A DNA stretch of 64,000 nucleotides from Wuchereria bancrofti (GCA_005281725.1 SSBO01000007.1:5718619-5782618); one strand, 5' to 3'; counted from the first letter of the stretch, positions 32,451 through 43,929 are shown. The notes: generated by a model not told the origin, from the letters alone. A program made the numbers and translations.

Positions 32451-33647
32451 TTAATAAAGTTAAAAAAATTTAACATTTTGCCTTATTGTTTTTCATTGAA
32501 AATGATCATAATTCTTTTGTTTTGATAATCAAAAGATGCAGATAAAAGCTATAAAATGTTAAAGAAATGACATGATTTATGCATTTTCAACATGTTTTTG
32601 AAGGTGAAAATACTTCATGTGTGTTACTTTTGTGTGGCATTAAAATCGTATGTACATGAACATTCTTCGCTAAATTAATTTAAATTATGATTTAAATTAA
32701 ATTGATTTAAATTTCTTTTAGTTACGAAGTAGTAACGGGATCAAAAAAATCCCAATTATAGACCATTTATTGCAAATTACAAATTAATTGCAAACCATCA
32801 CCTTTGATTCATTTCCCTTAAATGTTGTAATTTCAGCAACTTTCAGTAATTTTTAGTTATTTTAATCATTGATCTAATTCGTTGGTTCTGGATTCATCCA
32901 TGAAATTGACTATTCGATTATCTGATATGCATCGAAATTTGGGCAAATCTCATAAATAATAGTGAATATTTGTATTTTCAAATTTATTATATCACGGGTG
33001 TGTCGCATTGTTTTTCATAGCATAGCATGCATACCGGGTAACTCTCATAAATGTTAATAAATACCAGTGTTTTTAAATTTTTCATATCACAGGTATATAC
33101 TGTAACTGATAGAATATATCAATAGGAATACAAACATCTTCGGATGATGGCATGTCACCTAATTCGAATTGTTTAAATTCTGAAATTTCTTGCATGCTGC
33201 AGCAAATAATTCGTTTAATAGAGTTCGCATACTTCACCATTTTAATGATTCAATTTTTTAAATCATGCAAAACATATTTGAAAACGGAGAACGGGAGAGA
33301 GAGAAGGAGAGGAGAAAAATGAAAAATAAAGAAGTAAAGAAAGAGAAATAACTAATAAAGGTTAAACATTCCCGGTCAGAAATGTGCTTTTCCAAATAAA
33401 AACTTAAACAATCAAATGACTTTACTGCTTTCCTAAATAAAACTTAAATAATTAAATAAAAATCAAACATGAACTAATTATACAAAAGTTAAGTATGGTT
33501 GCCCGACTCTCAAAATTTTTACAAAATTGTGTCGAATTTTCCGAAAGGTTCCTGTTATCAATATGATTACTTTTCATTTTTAATGTTTATTATTATTAGT
33601 ACTATTATTATTACTATTATCATTATTATTATTAATGAAAAAAAAAA

Positions 33648-34196
33648 GTTATTATTATTACCGGTAATATTGATAACATTTCTTGCAGATTATTTTCTAA
33701 ACGAAATTTATTTAATTTTCATCGTATCATTAGGCTTCGTTTAATTTTATAATGAAGCAATTAACTTTCCTTATGTCGATAACTTAATGAATGCTATTTT
33801 GAAATGGATTATAAAAATTAATAGCATGACAATGATAAACAATGGCAGTTTAAATGATGGTTTAATAAAGAAAAATTATTGTAGTTTATATTTATCTGTC
33901 AATCAACAAAAAAATTTTTACTTTTTATTTAATAATTATAACCAAATTAAGTGGTCAAAACGAAACAGACAAAAAGAATTAAATAAAATGAATATTCGTT
34001 GGCTAAACAATAAACAATAAGATAATAAGTAGTGTTAAGAAGTAATTGTATTTGTAAGAAAAACGATTATGCTAAGCAAATAATATAATATCTTATTTGT
34101 TAATCTATCTTCCGAATATTATCGTTGTATCGATTAAGAGAAACTTTAAATAATTTTATTTACTAGTAATTTTATTTCTTCTTGTTTTCATATACA
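33648..34196 (+). repeat. Inverted duplication, right arm
   Basis: Reverse-complement partner of 10881-11420, about 22 kb away, with goa-1 wholly between the arms. The shared frame is broken here: after SLGFV a TAA replaces the Tyr codon near 33742, leaving a 5' piece and a 3' piece (33787-34020) whose residues match the left arm exactly. The bordering ATT microsatellite and an A run sit at its left end. Confidence 0.9.
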
Positions 34197-34199
34197 GTA

Positions 34200-37100
34200 A
34201 TTTAACAAAAAATTTATATATGCCCAAATTTCTTTCCCTCTCCTTATGCAGTTAATTAAATCGGTTAAACAGAACGCATCATTTTGCATATCATCGACAG
34301 ATGACAGATGACACAATCCCTCTCAGAATATCTTCACATTTCACATCAATACTCATTCATCTTCTCCCTTTCTCTCTCTCTCCCTCTCCTTTTCTCACTC
34401 TGTACCTTTGTTCATGGCATGTTTACATCAATTATTCTATCAGGACGGTATTCGTTCATCGTATCGCGATCGGTGACAACAAATTGAACAAAATATTTCT
34501 ACTATCTCTTTTCGGAGAGAGAGAAAGAGAAAGGGATGGAAAGAGTGGAAATTATTTCCTTACCTCTCTTCTCTTCTTTCTTTCTTTCTCTTTCCTTTTT
34601 CTCTCTTCTTCTCACTCTGTTAAGATTATCTGAGAATGTTGTTGTGACAAACTATTGATTAGACATGTCCTATTCAATTCATACTCAAAGATAGTGAGAA
34701 AAACAGGGAGAGAGAGAGGTGCGAAGACAGTTTGAAAATGTCCCTTTTTTTTATTTTGTTTTTAAGCAAAATATAAAAAGGAACAAAGAGGAAGAGAAGG
34801 TGATAAAAGAGAAAAAAGAGAGAGACAAAGAAATGAGGAAAAAGAGAAAAAGGGAAAAGTGGGTGGCAAATTGTTTTTTTTTTCAGTTATTTTTCCGTTG
34901 GTTCATCTAATCGCTCATTTTGTTTATTTTTTCCCTTCTTTTCTTTCATATCTTTTTAAATATGAGACTTTTTACTTGAAAAACAAAGGGAAAGATAAGG
35001 GAGTAAATAGTAAGTAAAGTAAATAAGTAAATGAAGTAAGATATTTGTTTACAATAAACAACAGAAAGAAAATAATGTAGAAATTACTGATTGCAACATC
35101 CTTTCATTATCACTGAGTAAAAATTGGCGAAAGTATAATTATACAGGTTGGAAATGGAAATTTCAAAAGTGCTATAATTGCTTAATTAAAGTAGTGTTAT
35201 TGCTAAGAAGCGATTAACTCTATTTTTGCCAATTTACTTTTGAAATTTTTCGAAAAAAAAAGAAACGAAGTTATTTCTCCTAAACATCCAATTTATTTAT
35301 ATATTGAATGCAATTTTAATCTAAATTACAAAATTAAGTATTTAAATTTGGGTTGAAATTCAACTTCATTATATAATCAAACGTGCATATATCGATCTAT
35401 CATACTGTTATGATAACATAATACAGTCATTGCCATAGTGAAATTTGCAACATTAAATTAGTGCATAAAAATTTGTTTTCATTTTTATGAATGCACTGAT
35501 AGCAATGATTATTTTTGATAAAAATGTTTCAAATGTACGATCTTTAGTCCATTATTTGACTTTTCTTTTTCTATTTTGTTTTTCCGCATACATATTGCTT
35601 TTTTGCATTTATCTGTTTAAAAAACTTTTCAAATTATTGATTTAAAATGTAAAATAATTTTTATAGCGTTCCATAAATTTATTTGTTGCGAATGAATAAA
35701 TCATAATTGGTTAATTTAAAAAAAAAATTAACCTTCTCTTGTTTTCATTTGAGTGGCTCATTTTGTTTTTAAACATTTGTCTTAGTTTTTCCACTACTTT
35801 TTCGTTGCATAAAAGACTTTAATAAACTTTTTAGCATTCCTCGAAAATTTACTGCTTTAAACTTTATTGCTATTATTTTGCGACTAATTGAACTACCGTA
35901 AAGCTGTTTAGTAAATTTCAAAGGATTACCAATGAGTAATGAAAATTAATTCAATTATGTTAGTACGCATCAAAAATGATATTTTAAAATGACAAATTTA
36001 CACCCTTTTTAAACTAATATTATACATTGTCGAATTAAAAAAAAGAAAATTTCCTATTATTCCCTTTTTTTTTGAAAACTATTATGCACATTATTTCAGT
36101 TTTCATCCATTCTATCACTTTTGTTTTTAATTAAATTAATTTCTTTTTTTAGAGGAAAAACGAAAGATTTCATTTATTTAAAAAAGTTTTGTTTGTCTTC
36201 ATGTTATTATTTTTTGTTGTCTTGTTTTCGTATTATTAAAAGAACTATAAAAATTATCAGTTTGCAAAAAAAGAAAAAAGACAAAAAAAAAAGAAATGAT
36301 AAAATAAAAGAAAATTTAAGTCGTTTTTCTTCATTTATTTTTTTTTTTATTGCTGAAAATTGCGTGCATTTCACATGTACAATTACATCAGATTTGTTCA
36401 ATTTTACCTTTTTTCTTTCATCTTTCTTTCTTTCTCTCTCTGTTTCCCTCTGTCTTTCTGTCTTTCTCTCATTCACACTTCTGTTTAATCAAATAGGAAA
36501 ACTTTCTGTAAAAGTTACATTTGATTCATTTCATTATTTCATTCTTATCAAACAATTTTCTCTTTTTCATATTTCTCCATTTCTTTTTTTCTTTTTATCA
36601 AAAATGCTAAGAAAAATGTTTCAAATTTGTTTGAAAAAAAAACAAAAAAAAGTATTTCGATTATTGATTTCTTCCATTTTTTCTGCATTTTTGATTAATT
36701 CGTAATTTATTCAAAAATCGTGGATATTTGTCACCGTATACACGTATCATATTGCTATTGTTAAAAAAGGAAATGAAATTTTGTAGTAAAACTTTTTCCT
36801 AACCTATAATAATAGTTAATAACGAAAATAATAATAATTATTATTTAATTAATTAAGGCAGTAAGAACAATCATAATAACAACAGTGAAATTTATTATTG
36901 GGATACTTAGATTTTCTTTAGTATTCTTGTTTAAATAATTATTTGCTGAAACAAAAGCGTGAAGAGAAGTGTAAAGGAGAGAAAGACAGATTTTATAAAT
37001 TTTAGATTTTTTTTAGATTTTATAAATTATGACTGTTTTATCATTTAATTTTTCTTAAAAAATCTCAGTTCGATTCGTTTGCCTTTACGTAGTGATGACG

Positions 37101-37425
37101 TAATGATCCGTTTTCCACCTTTTTGCGGCTGAATTCATTTTTAATATAGAATTATTATCGATTCACATTTTTCTCATCACTTTAATTCATAATTATCTCA
37201 TCGTTCCAAACTTCGAAATTAAATCTTTCCACAAAATTATTATATCTGTTGGAAATAATTGTGATTACAATTAATGCGGTATTCCTAGGAATATCGGCAC
37301 ACTTATATGGTAATTCACTTTTCCCGGCTTTTTTCCGTTTTTTAATTATCCAAAAAAAGAAAAATGTATGCTTATGAGTAAAATATGTCTTTTTTACTTT
37401 TCTTCGACCGTTGTATTCAATTCTT
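34200..37425. other. Gene-poor span with pyrimidine and purine tracts
   Basis: CT-rich tracts at about 34360-34400, 34555-34615 and 36418-36472, and a GA-rich tract at about 34780-34860. The 194-codon frame at 36121-36705 is long but consists mostly of Phe, Leu, Ser and Lys from T-rich and A-rich runs and lacks an ATG at its head, so I do not accept it. A perfect 14-bp palindrome, TATTCCTAGGAATA, lies at 37280-37293. Confidence 0.45.
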
Positions 37426-37429
37426 TCAG

Positions 37430-37507
37430 AGAGTTTCCAATTTTGCCCGTAGGCATAAATATATCGTAGAATTTACAGGCATAAATGAAAGTACTTTAGT
37501 TGAAAAA
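37430..37507 (+). CDS. Candidate internal exon with consensus splice sites
   Basis: TTCTTTCAG acceptor, 26 codons in the only open frame (RVSNFARRHKYIVEFTGINE, then STLVEK), and a full GTAAGT donor; phase 0 at both ends. The residue mix is protein-like in a region of homopolymers. It cannot be joined to the phosphatase gene downstream: splicing to 39936 meets a stop. The partner exons are not found, and the protein is not recognised. Confidence 0.4.
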
Positions 37508-37820
37508 GTAAGTACCATGAAATTTTCGCATGGTTCACAAAAAAAGATTTTTTTTTTTTGCATAAATTTTTGTAAACTTTTAAATTTGTCGGAAATTTCC
37601 CTAACATGAAAATTGTTAAATCTTTTTTTCATTTATTAATATTGGAATTTTTCTTAAATTTACTTTTTTTTTCATAATTTGCAATTAAAAAAATTTTTGG
37701 AAAAATTGAGTAGTGAAAAAGGAGAGAATAACTAATAAAAAAAGGAAAAAAATAATAGAATTTTATGATCATATCAGATCAGAATCATATTGGTACATCC
37801 CATTAGTGAGACATCGCAGA

Positions 37821-37853
37821 GGGTGAGATGGGGTGGGACGGGGAAATGACGGG
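37821..37853 (+). other. G-quadruplex-type motif
   Basis: Five G runs (3, 4, 3, 4, 3) are separated by TGAGAT, T, AC and AAATGAC, satisfying the usual G3+N1-7 rule on the plus strand, with another GGG at 37862. Such a motif is very unlikely by chance at this base composition. Whether it folds is unknown. Confidence 0.7.
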
Positions 37854-38717
37854 AAAGCAGCGGGAAAGTGGGCAACGAACGAAAGATAGAAACTATTAGT
37901 ATTGGGAGAAATAGTTGTAGAAGTGATTGTGAAATTAGTTATTGAAATGAGATTAATTCACTAATACTAAACAGTCAGTGGTCATCGTAGTTCCGAGTTA
38001 ATAATTGAATTACTCCTTTACCATACAAATTTTCTTTCAATTTTTTTTTTTTTTTTTTTGTTTGCAAAATATTCTAAATTATTATTTTTATTTGTTACGA
38101 TTTTTTTTCTGTTCTATTAACTAAAACTAAAGTCATTTGCTACTATTTAAAAAAAAATTTTTTTTTCTTTTGGATTTTACCTTTCTTTTTGTTTTTGTTT
38201 TAGTGAAAGAAAAAGAATAAACATTGAAATCTGAATGTTAAAGATAATTCCTCGTTCAGTTCTGGTGATGTCATTTTTATTCGTTTCTTTAAAAAAATTC
38301 GTTCATTAAATATTATCATCCATCTTATTAACTTATTGGCCTATTTTTTTTTTTCATTTCTAACACAAATATCACTTTTTCATTTGTTTATCATATATAT
38401 TGTTTTCATGTTACAAAAAAATGGAAAAAAAATTCTGATTTTTAATTCGGAATGTAATTTTTTTTTTTTTTAAAAAATTTTAAGATTTGAAAATCAGAAA
38501 TCAATGGTTTCATTTAATGGATCGTTTCAAATTGGACTTTTTTTTTTCAATTTCTTGATGAATTCTGATTACTTCCTGCTAAAATTTGTTAAGCAATGGC
38601 GGAAATTTTCTTTTTGTTTGAATGAGAAGCACTTTTCAACTTATTACTGCTGCTATTACTTCTCTGTTTACTAACCGATTGAATTTCTTTTTCAAAATTG
38701 CAGGAAACATACACATG

Positions 38718-39000
38718 CGCATATGCATACACACACATACAAACATACACACAAACGCATATGCATACACACACATACAAACATACACACAAACGCATAT
38801 GCATACACACACATACAAACATACACACAAACGCATATGCATACACACACATACAAACATACACACAAACGCATATGCATACACACACATACAAACATAC
38901 ACACAAACGCATATGCATACACACACATACAAACATACACACAAACGCATATGCATACACACACATACAAACATACACACAAACGCATATGCATACATAC
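38718..39000 (+). repeat. 38-bp minisatellite
   Basis: About seven to eight near-perfect copies of ACACAAACGCATATGCATAC plus ACACACATACAAACATAC. The unit has no stop in any frame and 38 is not a multiple of 3, so all six frames stay open with the same 38-residue period. The 125-156-codon frames at 38589-39130 on both strands are therefore artefacts. It ends in CATA and CA repeats to about 39020. Confidence 0.95.
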
Positions 39001-39687
39001 ATACATACACACACACACACAAATTTGCATATATGTAATGTATATGTGTATGCATACACATATACGCATACGTAAATGTAAATTTAGTGCTTTTATTTTT
39101 TATTCTTACTTTTTAAATTCATTAAAATAAGTATTATCATTTTGATAGGATTATGAATCAATCTAACATAAAATTTTTATTGAGGGAAGAAATAATTTTT
39201 TATATTTATTCAAATATCTTTTTGAATAATTTACCTTTGTGCTTATTGACGATATTATCTTACATGAAAAAATGACTTGGAAATTTTGGAAAGAATGAAC
39301 AAATTTTCGATTTTTCAGATATCACCAGTATACTATCTGTCATCAGTTACTGGTATTATCGCTTATCAGTTACTGATATCATCAGTCATCAGCATTATTA
39401 CCATACGTTACACTTCTTATCATTTATTAACTTCACTAAATTTCCTCGTTCCCATGCAAAAATTGAGGAATATTTCAAGGAATAAGAAGAAATTTGAGCG
39501 ATGATTTCAATAATAATAACTTCCTCTTTTCTTTCTTCTCTTTTTCCCATCTCTCTCTCTCTCTTTCCCTCTCCCTCTGTACGACATTACTTCACATCGC
39601 ATCGTAAGTGTGCATTCTGCTGTGATGGCCATAATTGTTATTGCTTTTAGTTATGCCAACAATGATAGCTCGTTGAAGGCGTGTCCA

Positions 39688-39745
39688 CCATGAGATGTCC
39701 CCAAATGGGCGACAACTAATGAAGTGTCCCCGAATGGGCGGCTCT
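39688..39745 (+). repeat. Duplicated CCCC-aATGGGCG element in a GC-richer island
   Basis: TGTCCCCAAATGGGCGACAA and TGTCCCCGAATGGGCGGCTC follow each other about 27 bp apart, each then reading CTAATG. They lie in a GC-richer island (about 39590-39790) 250 bp before the phosphatase start, so they may be promoter sites. Frames on both strands in the island are open but show no family signature. Confidence 0.6.
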
Positions 39746-39924
39746 AATGTTTCTGTGTCACATCTTGTGGAATGTACCCAAAAGTGTATATCACTCACTC
39801 ATTCCTTGTCATTCTGTAAAATCAATTATCTTTCGTTTTTTGCTTTTTGTTTCAAAGTTCCATGTATATGCGTATGTACGTGTCATAAGTTGTTAAAAAT
39901 AGGAATAAATCAAATTTATATTTC

Positions 39925-39935
39925 AAAAATTTCAG
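39925..39935 (+). promoter_or_regulatory. Possible trans-splice or 5' UTR acceptor
   Basis: AAAAATTTCAG, a good nematode acceptor, 50 nt before the phosphatase ATG, with no in-frame extension upstream. Likely receives a spliced leader or an untranslated exon. Confidence 0.4.
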
Positions 39936-39985
39936 GGAACATTGAGACATACTGAATTATATTCATTCTGTTAAAACGAAAAGTT

Positions 39986-42142
39986 ATGGCCGCTAATGAA
40001 TCACCCGGACGTTTAGTATATTACCGTGTCCTGGACGTCAATCATGCCGGAATTTCGGAAGTTCTACCGGGTTTGTACATCAGCGGAGTTTGCGCCCTGA
40101 AAGCATCAACAATTCAAGAATACAACATTACGATGATCGTCAATGCTACCAGTGAGGTATGATACGGCAAAAGGAAACAGAAAAAAAAACGTATGGGGAA
40201 GGGTTTCCAATATTTAAAATTGGCTTATTTGTCAGAATCTAAATTTCCAAAAAAAAAAATACAAATCAACTTTTTTTAGTTTGGAATATTATGAAATGAA
40301 AAGAAAAAAGGAAAGAAATTTTTAATAGCCATACTGCGGTAACTTTTCAGAATTTCTTTGCTTACTTTATGTTTTCGCATGGGAAAACATTATGGAAAAT
40401 GAATCAAACAAAGTTTGATTTTATTATTTTTTTTTTTTCAATTTGGACTAAAGAAAAATTTTTTTTGTATATTTTTAACTTTTTCTTTTTTTTTCACTCA
40501 CTTTTTTTGCCCCTAATATGGTTTACAATAAAAGAAAATGACTTGTTCACTATGATTGTCTCCCCCTCCCTCTCTCCCTCTCTCTCTCTCTTTTCCTTTT
40601 TTTGATTCAATTCATTTAATAAATTGATTAGGATAATGGTTACAGTGGTATATTTCTCCACGTACGAGCCTTTCCCCCACCTGATAATGGCTACTTCTGC
40701 GAATAGGAGTACCACACGATTGATTTCATGGAAACACACCTCTTGTTCCTGATTTTATGGTACCAGTATTCAACTTTCAAACAGGAACAATTACACATGG
40801 CTAAAGGGTTTTTTTAATTCGCTTTTTTATCTTTTTTTTAAAAAAGAAAAAAAAAACTAAACATTGAATGGAAATCGAAACAAATTGTTTTGTGGGTTTA
40901 GTTTACCGGTCACGTATCCTTCTAGGCTCATTTTATCACGTGGAGGTTGAACAGTATGGGAACCTAACATCTCCCAACCTTTAGCGGACGAATTAAGAAT
41001 TTTTCCTTCTAAAAAAGATGAGTGAATGAAATTGAGATATTGATGAAAACATTTTGCCATCTTATAGGTGCCAAATTCCGCTTCATTAGGTACATTGCCA
41101 AGAATCAAACTTTGGTTGGAAGATACTCAAGAAGCATGGGCTCTTTCATACCTGGATTTTGTATGTGATAAGGTTTGCTGTTAATATACTAGCGTTAAGA
41201 ATTTTCAAAATTTAGAATTATTTTTTTCTCCCCTTTAAAAAATTCAATTCTAAATTTTATATGAAGTTGAAATTGTTGAAAATGAATAGATTTTTTTGTG
41301 CATTTTCCTAAGCGTTTATTATTAAAAATGAAAATGCATAAACCAGCAGCAGTAACACTATAAAAATGTCATAATTTTTTGAGATGCTAAAAGTGATAGC
41401 CAGAGGTGGTAAAGTTCTCATTCATTCGGTACAAGGCGTATCACGTTGCGCAACAATTTGCCTTGCTTTTCTTACCAAATATAAATTTAAAACATTACGT
41501 GATGCTTATATGCATTTGGCTTCCGTACGACCAAAAGTGGAACCAAATATTGGTTTTTGGCGACAGCTCATCTCATTTGAACAGGTAATACATTACAGTA
41601 AGAATGTTTTTTTGAAAAAAAAGCTAGAAAAAATACTATGTAAATAGTGAGAAATTTTTAAAAAAAGTTGAGAATTTTAAATCTTTAATTGTTTATTACT
41701 ATTAATACTTTTTTAGGATGTTAAGCAACGTATGAGTTCGGTAAAAATTGTACGAGATCAAAATAATCCAGCCATTTTGGTGCCAGATGTTTATCGAAAA
41801 TATCTTTTACGTTGTAAAAGAAAGCTACAACTTCAGCAAGTTAATATGTTAAGCATTACGGAAGGATCAAAATTTAATGAAACATTACAACAGCAATCTT
41901 TACTTAATGAAAACAATAATGAATTTACCAATGAACAAGACAATGATACTTATCGATCAGCGTCAGTTACCACCGGAAGCGCTAAATGCATCACTGATAC
42001 GATTGCTGAAGAAGCGAGCGGAAGCACAACCGGATTATGTACTTCGCTAATATCCAGTCGAACATCGCGTATTTCTCGAAGGAAATCTTCAGTGACAAAG
42101 AAATTTCAACCAGTTCTGGAACCACTTATTGAATTTGTTTAA
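39986..42142 (+). CDS. Dual-specificity phosphatase-fold protein with Ser for catalytic Cys (pseudophosphatase)
   Basis: Four exons join in phase to 300 aa: 39986-40156, 41068-41172, 41384-41584, 41717-42142. Residues about 27-165 are an atypical DSP domain of the DUSP14/18/21 kind: GLYISGVCALKASTIQEYNI, MIVNATSE|VPN, then LWLEDT with the general-acid Asp at 76, GGKVLIHSVQGVSR, the TKYKFKTLRDAYMH helix and RPKVEPNIGFWRQLISFEQ. The P-loop should be HCxxGxSR; here residue 107 is Ser (codon TCG), while Arg113 is kept. Cys to TCG needs two base changes, so a read error is unlikely. By family knowledge such a loop binds phosphorylated ligands but does not hydrolyse them, as in MK-STYX. The 130-residue tail is Gln/Asn/Ser-rich with basic patches (SRTSRISRRKSSVTKK) and no known domain. 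The exon 3 acceptor is TTTGAG, less common. An upstream start cannot be excluded. Confidence 0.9.
40691..41008 (-). CDS. Candidate two-exon stretch nested in intron 1 of the phosphatase gene
   Basis: On the minus strand a TTTTTTAG acceptor opens exon 41008-40907 (GKILNSSAKGWEMLGSHTVQ, PPRDKMSLEGYVT), donor GTAAAC, then acceptor CCTTTAG and exon 40800-40691 (MCNCSCLKVEYWYHKIRNKR, CVSMKSIVWYSYSQK, stop). Phases agree (1 and 1). The region is much less AT-rich than other introns. No family is recognised, a 5' exon is missing, and plus-strand frames here also look coding-like, so this is tentative. Confidence 0.25.
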
Positions 42143-42247
42143 GTAATTGTTAGAACATGTAAGAATGTAAAGAGTGCTATACCAAATATTGTGGTAATTA
42201 CAAGAAATATATATATATATTATTGAGAGCAAGCAATCTTTTGTAGT

Positions 42248-42253
42248 AATAAA
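42248..42253 (+). terminator. Poly(A) signal of the phosphatase gene
   Basis: AATAAA 106 nt after the stop codon. Confidence 0.55.
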
Positions 42254-43500
42254 GTTCGAAATTAAGTATTCATTGCCATATTTATATCAGATTTACTTTA
42301 CTTCTTTTCATTTGCTATTCTTGAAAGTATCAGTTGCAATCATTTTTGTCTAAACTATAAATCATTTGTTGATTTGATTGTATATTTCTCTAATAAGAAT
42401 ATGCTTTTTTCCATAAAAATTAAACTTTCTTATTTTTTTTCTTTAACAAATTTTATTAGAAAAAAAAAGATGAATTCTTCTTTTTTTGAGTAATTTATTA
42501 AACAAAAACAATAGCTTGCTGCTATTTTTAGTTAGTGCAAACTATTGTCTTTGTTACAAGAATAGCGGCAATTTAGGAAAAAATTTTCAGTATTTTGATA
42601 AAATTTTGCAAAAATTTTTATCCATGAAAACAATTATCTTTTTGCAGAAGAAAGAAATATTTAGGAAAGTTTTCTTTGTATATCAAATGGTCTTCACGTT
42701 TTACATTTATAAAATTCACTTCTTTCGTTTAGAATTTATTTTCTTTTTTCTTTTGTTTCTCGTTACCTTGTACCATTTACAATAATTTTACTTACAATTT
42801 CATAATTGCTTATTTATTTTTTATTGTTTGCTAAATTTTTGATTTATTGTTACTTATTTTTTTCTATGACATTTCCTGGAATCTCATGATAGATGAATGC
42901 TGTTCTTTTGAGTGAAATAAAATGGAAATGAAGTTGAGATGGAAATTGGAATTGCTAATTCCTACGTTTTTTTTCGGAATTTCAAATGGATTTTGTACAC
43001 AAATTTTATTGTAGGGAAAAATTCAAATGAAGCCAGGAAATTTTTTCTGTTTTATTTTGTTTTCAATTGTTTAGTTAACTCAAGCTTTTGGGTTATGATC
43101 GTATAAAAGAAACAGTTAAATTATCATTATTTTGACAGGACAAGAAGGCATAAGGTTAATTGTGTGACATTTAATATTCCATGAAACTTGTAGTCATTAG
43201 CTTTAATGACATTTTTAGAAAGTGAAAATGAAGTGTTAGCAAGTGGTCTGATTTACATCATTGCTTTGGATTTATTTGTTATCGCTATGAACAATTGACC
43301 CCTCGACCTTATTGTAGTAGTTCCATGAATCAGCGGTTCATTGCGGTCGTTATTTTTCTATTTCTTTATTATTCGAAGAATTATTAGAGCATAATTATCC
43401 ATATCAATTCTATTTTATTCTCTCTGCTTTACAGTTTATAAAATTGGAAGTTCAAACAAACAAAAAAAGCTTAACTTCCTGGAATTTCTTTTGCTTCACC

Positions 43501-43632
43501 ATGGATGGTAAAATATCACCTAAAAAAATGAGAAAAGAAAGGATAGTAATCTCTATCATTACAGTGACTGTCATTATAATCTCCATCACACAATTACTGC
43601 TAAATTATTTGCCCATTTTTTCGTATTGCTAA
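43501..43632 (+). CDS. Small open frame with one membrane segment
   Basis: 43 codons beginning in the context TTCACCATGG, a strong start context. A basic head (MDGKISPKKMRKER) is followed by a hydrophobic run (IVISIITVTVIIISITQLLL) and NYLPIFSYC. This is the pattern of a small signal-anchored membrane protein. The hydrophobic part is built of ATT/ATC/GTC codons that AT-rich DNA gives easily. No homologue is recognised and no introns or poly(A) signal are assigned. Confidence 0.25.
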   Translation: MDGKISPKKMRKERIVISIITVTVIIISITQLLLNYLPIFSYC

Positions 43633-43929
43633 TTAATCTTCGCCTTATATATGAAGTTACAAAAGTATGTTTTTTATCGCTTTTGTTTATAAAAAATATA
43701 CATATATGGCTATATATATTTGCAAAACAAGGTATTTGTCATAATTCATTTAAAGAAATATTCAAATAAACTTATCAGAAATAAATACTGAAGAATCAAG
43801 GTAAGAAATTAATTTTCAGTGCCATATGATGGCTTTGCGTTGCTTCCATAGATAATTGCAATTCTTGTTTTTAATTAACAATAACATAGATGATAATTAT
43901 GAATAGGATATAATATGGATATAATGATA

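Larger units (their letters stand above)
29928..33647. other. Gene-poor span downstream of goa-1
   Basis: Contains the goa-1 3' UTR, AAT/GAT repeats at about 31310-31480, the candidate at 30331-30519, a tandem repeat at 32336-32450 and a segment open on both strands at 33082-33325. No complete gene can be supported. Confidence 0.45.

Noticed and set aside
36121..36705. 194-codon plus-strand frame
   Set aside because: It has no ATG at its head and consists of Phe/Leu/Ser/Lys from T-rich, CT-rich and A-rich runs. No domain or varied segment is present.
38589..39130. Five overlapping frames of 125-156 codons on both strands
   Set aside because: All are the same stop-free 38-bp minisatellite read in different frames.
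39277..39504. 75-codon plus-strand frame before the phosphatase gene
   Set aside because: The middle is built from repeated ATCAGT/TACTG words and the frame lacks a credible start. Kept only as a possible partner for the orphan exon at 37430.
42486..42785. 99-codon plus-strand frame after the phosphatase gene
   Set aside because: No ATG at the head, Phe/Lys/Leu-rich throughout, inside a T-rich region; likely chance.
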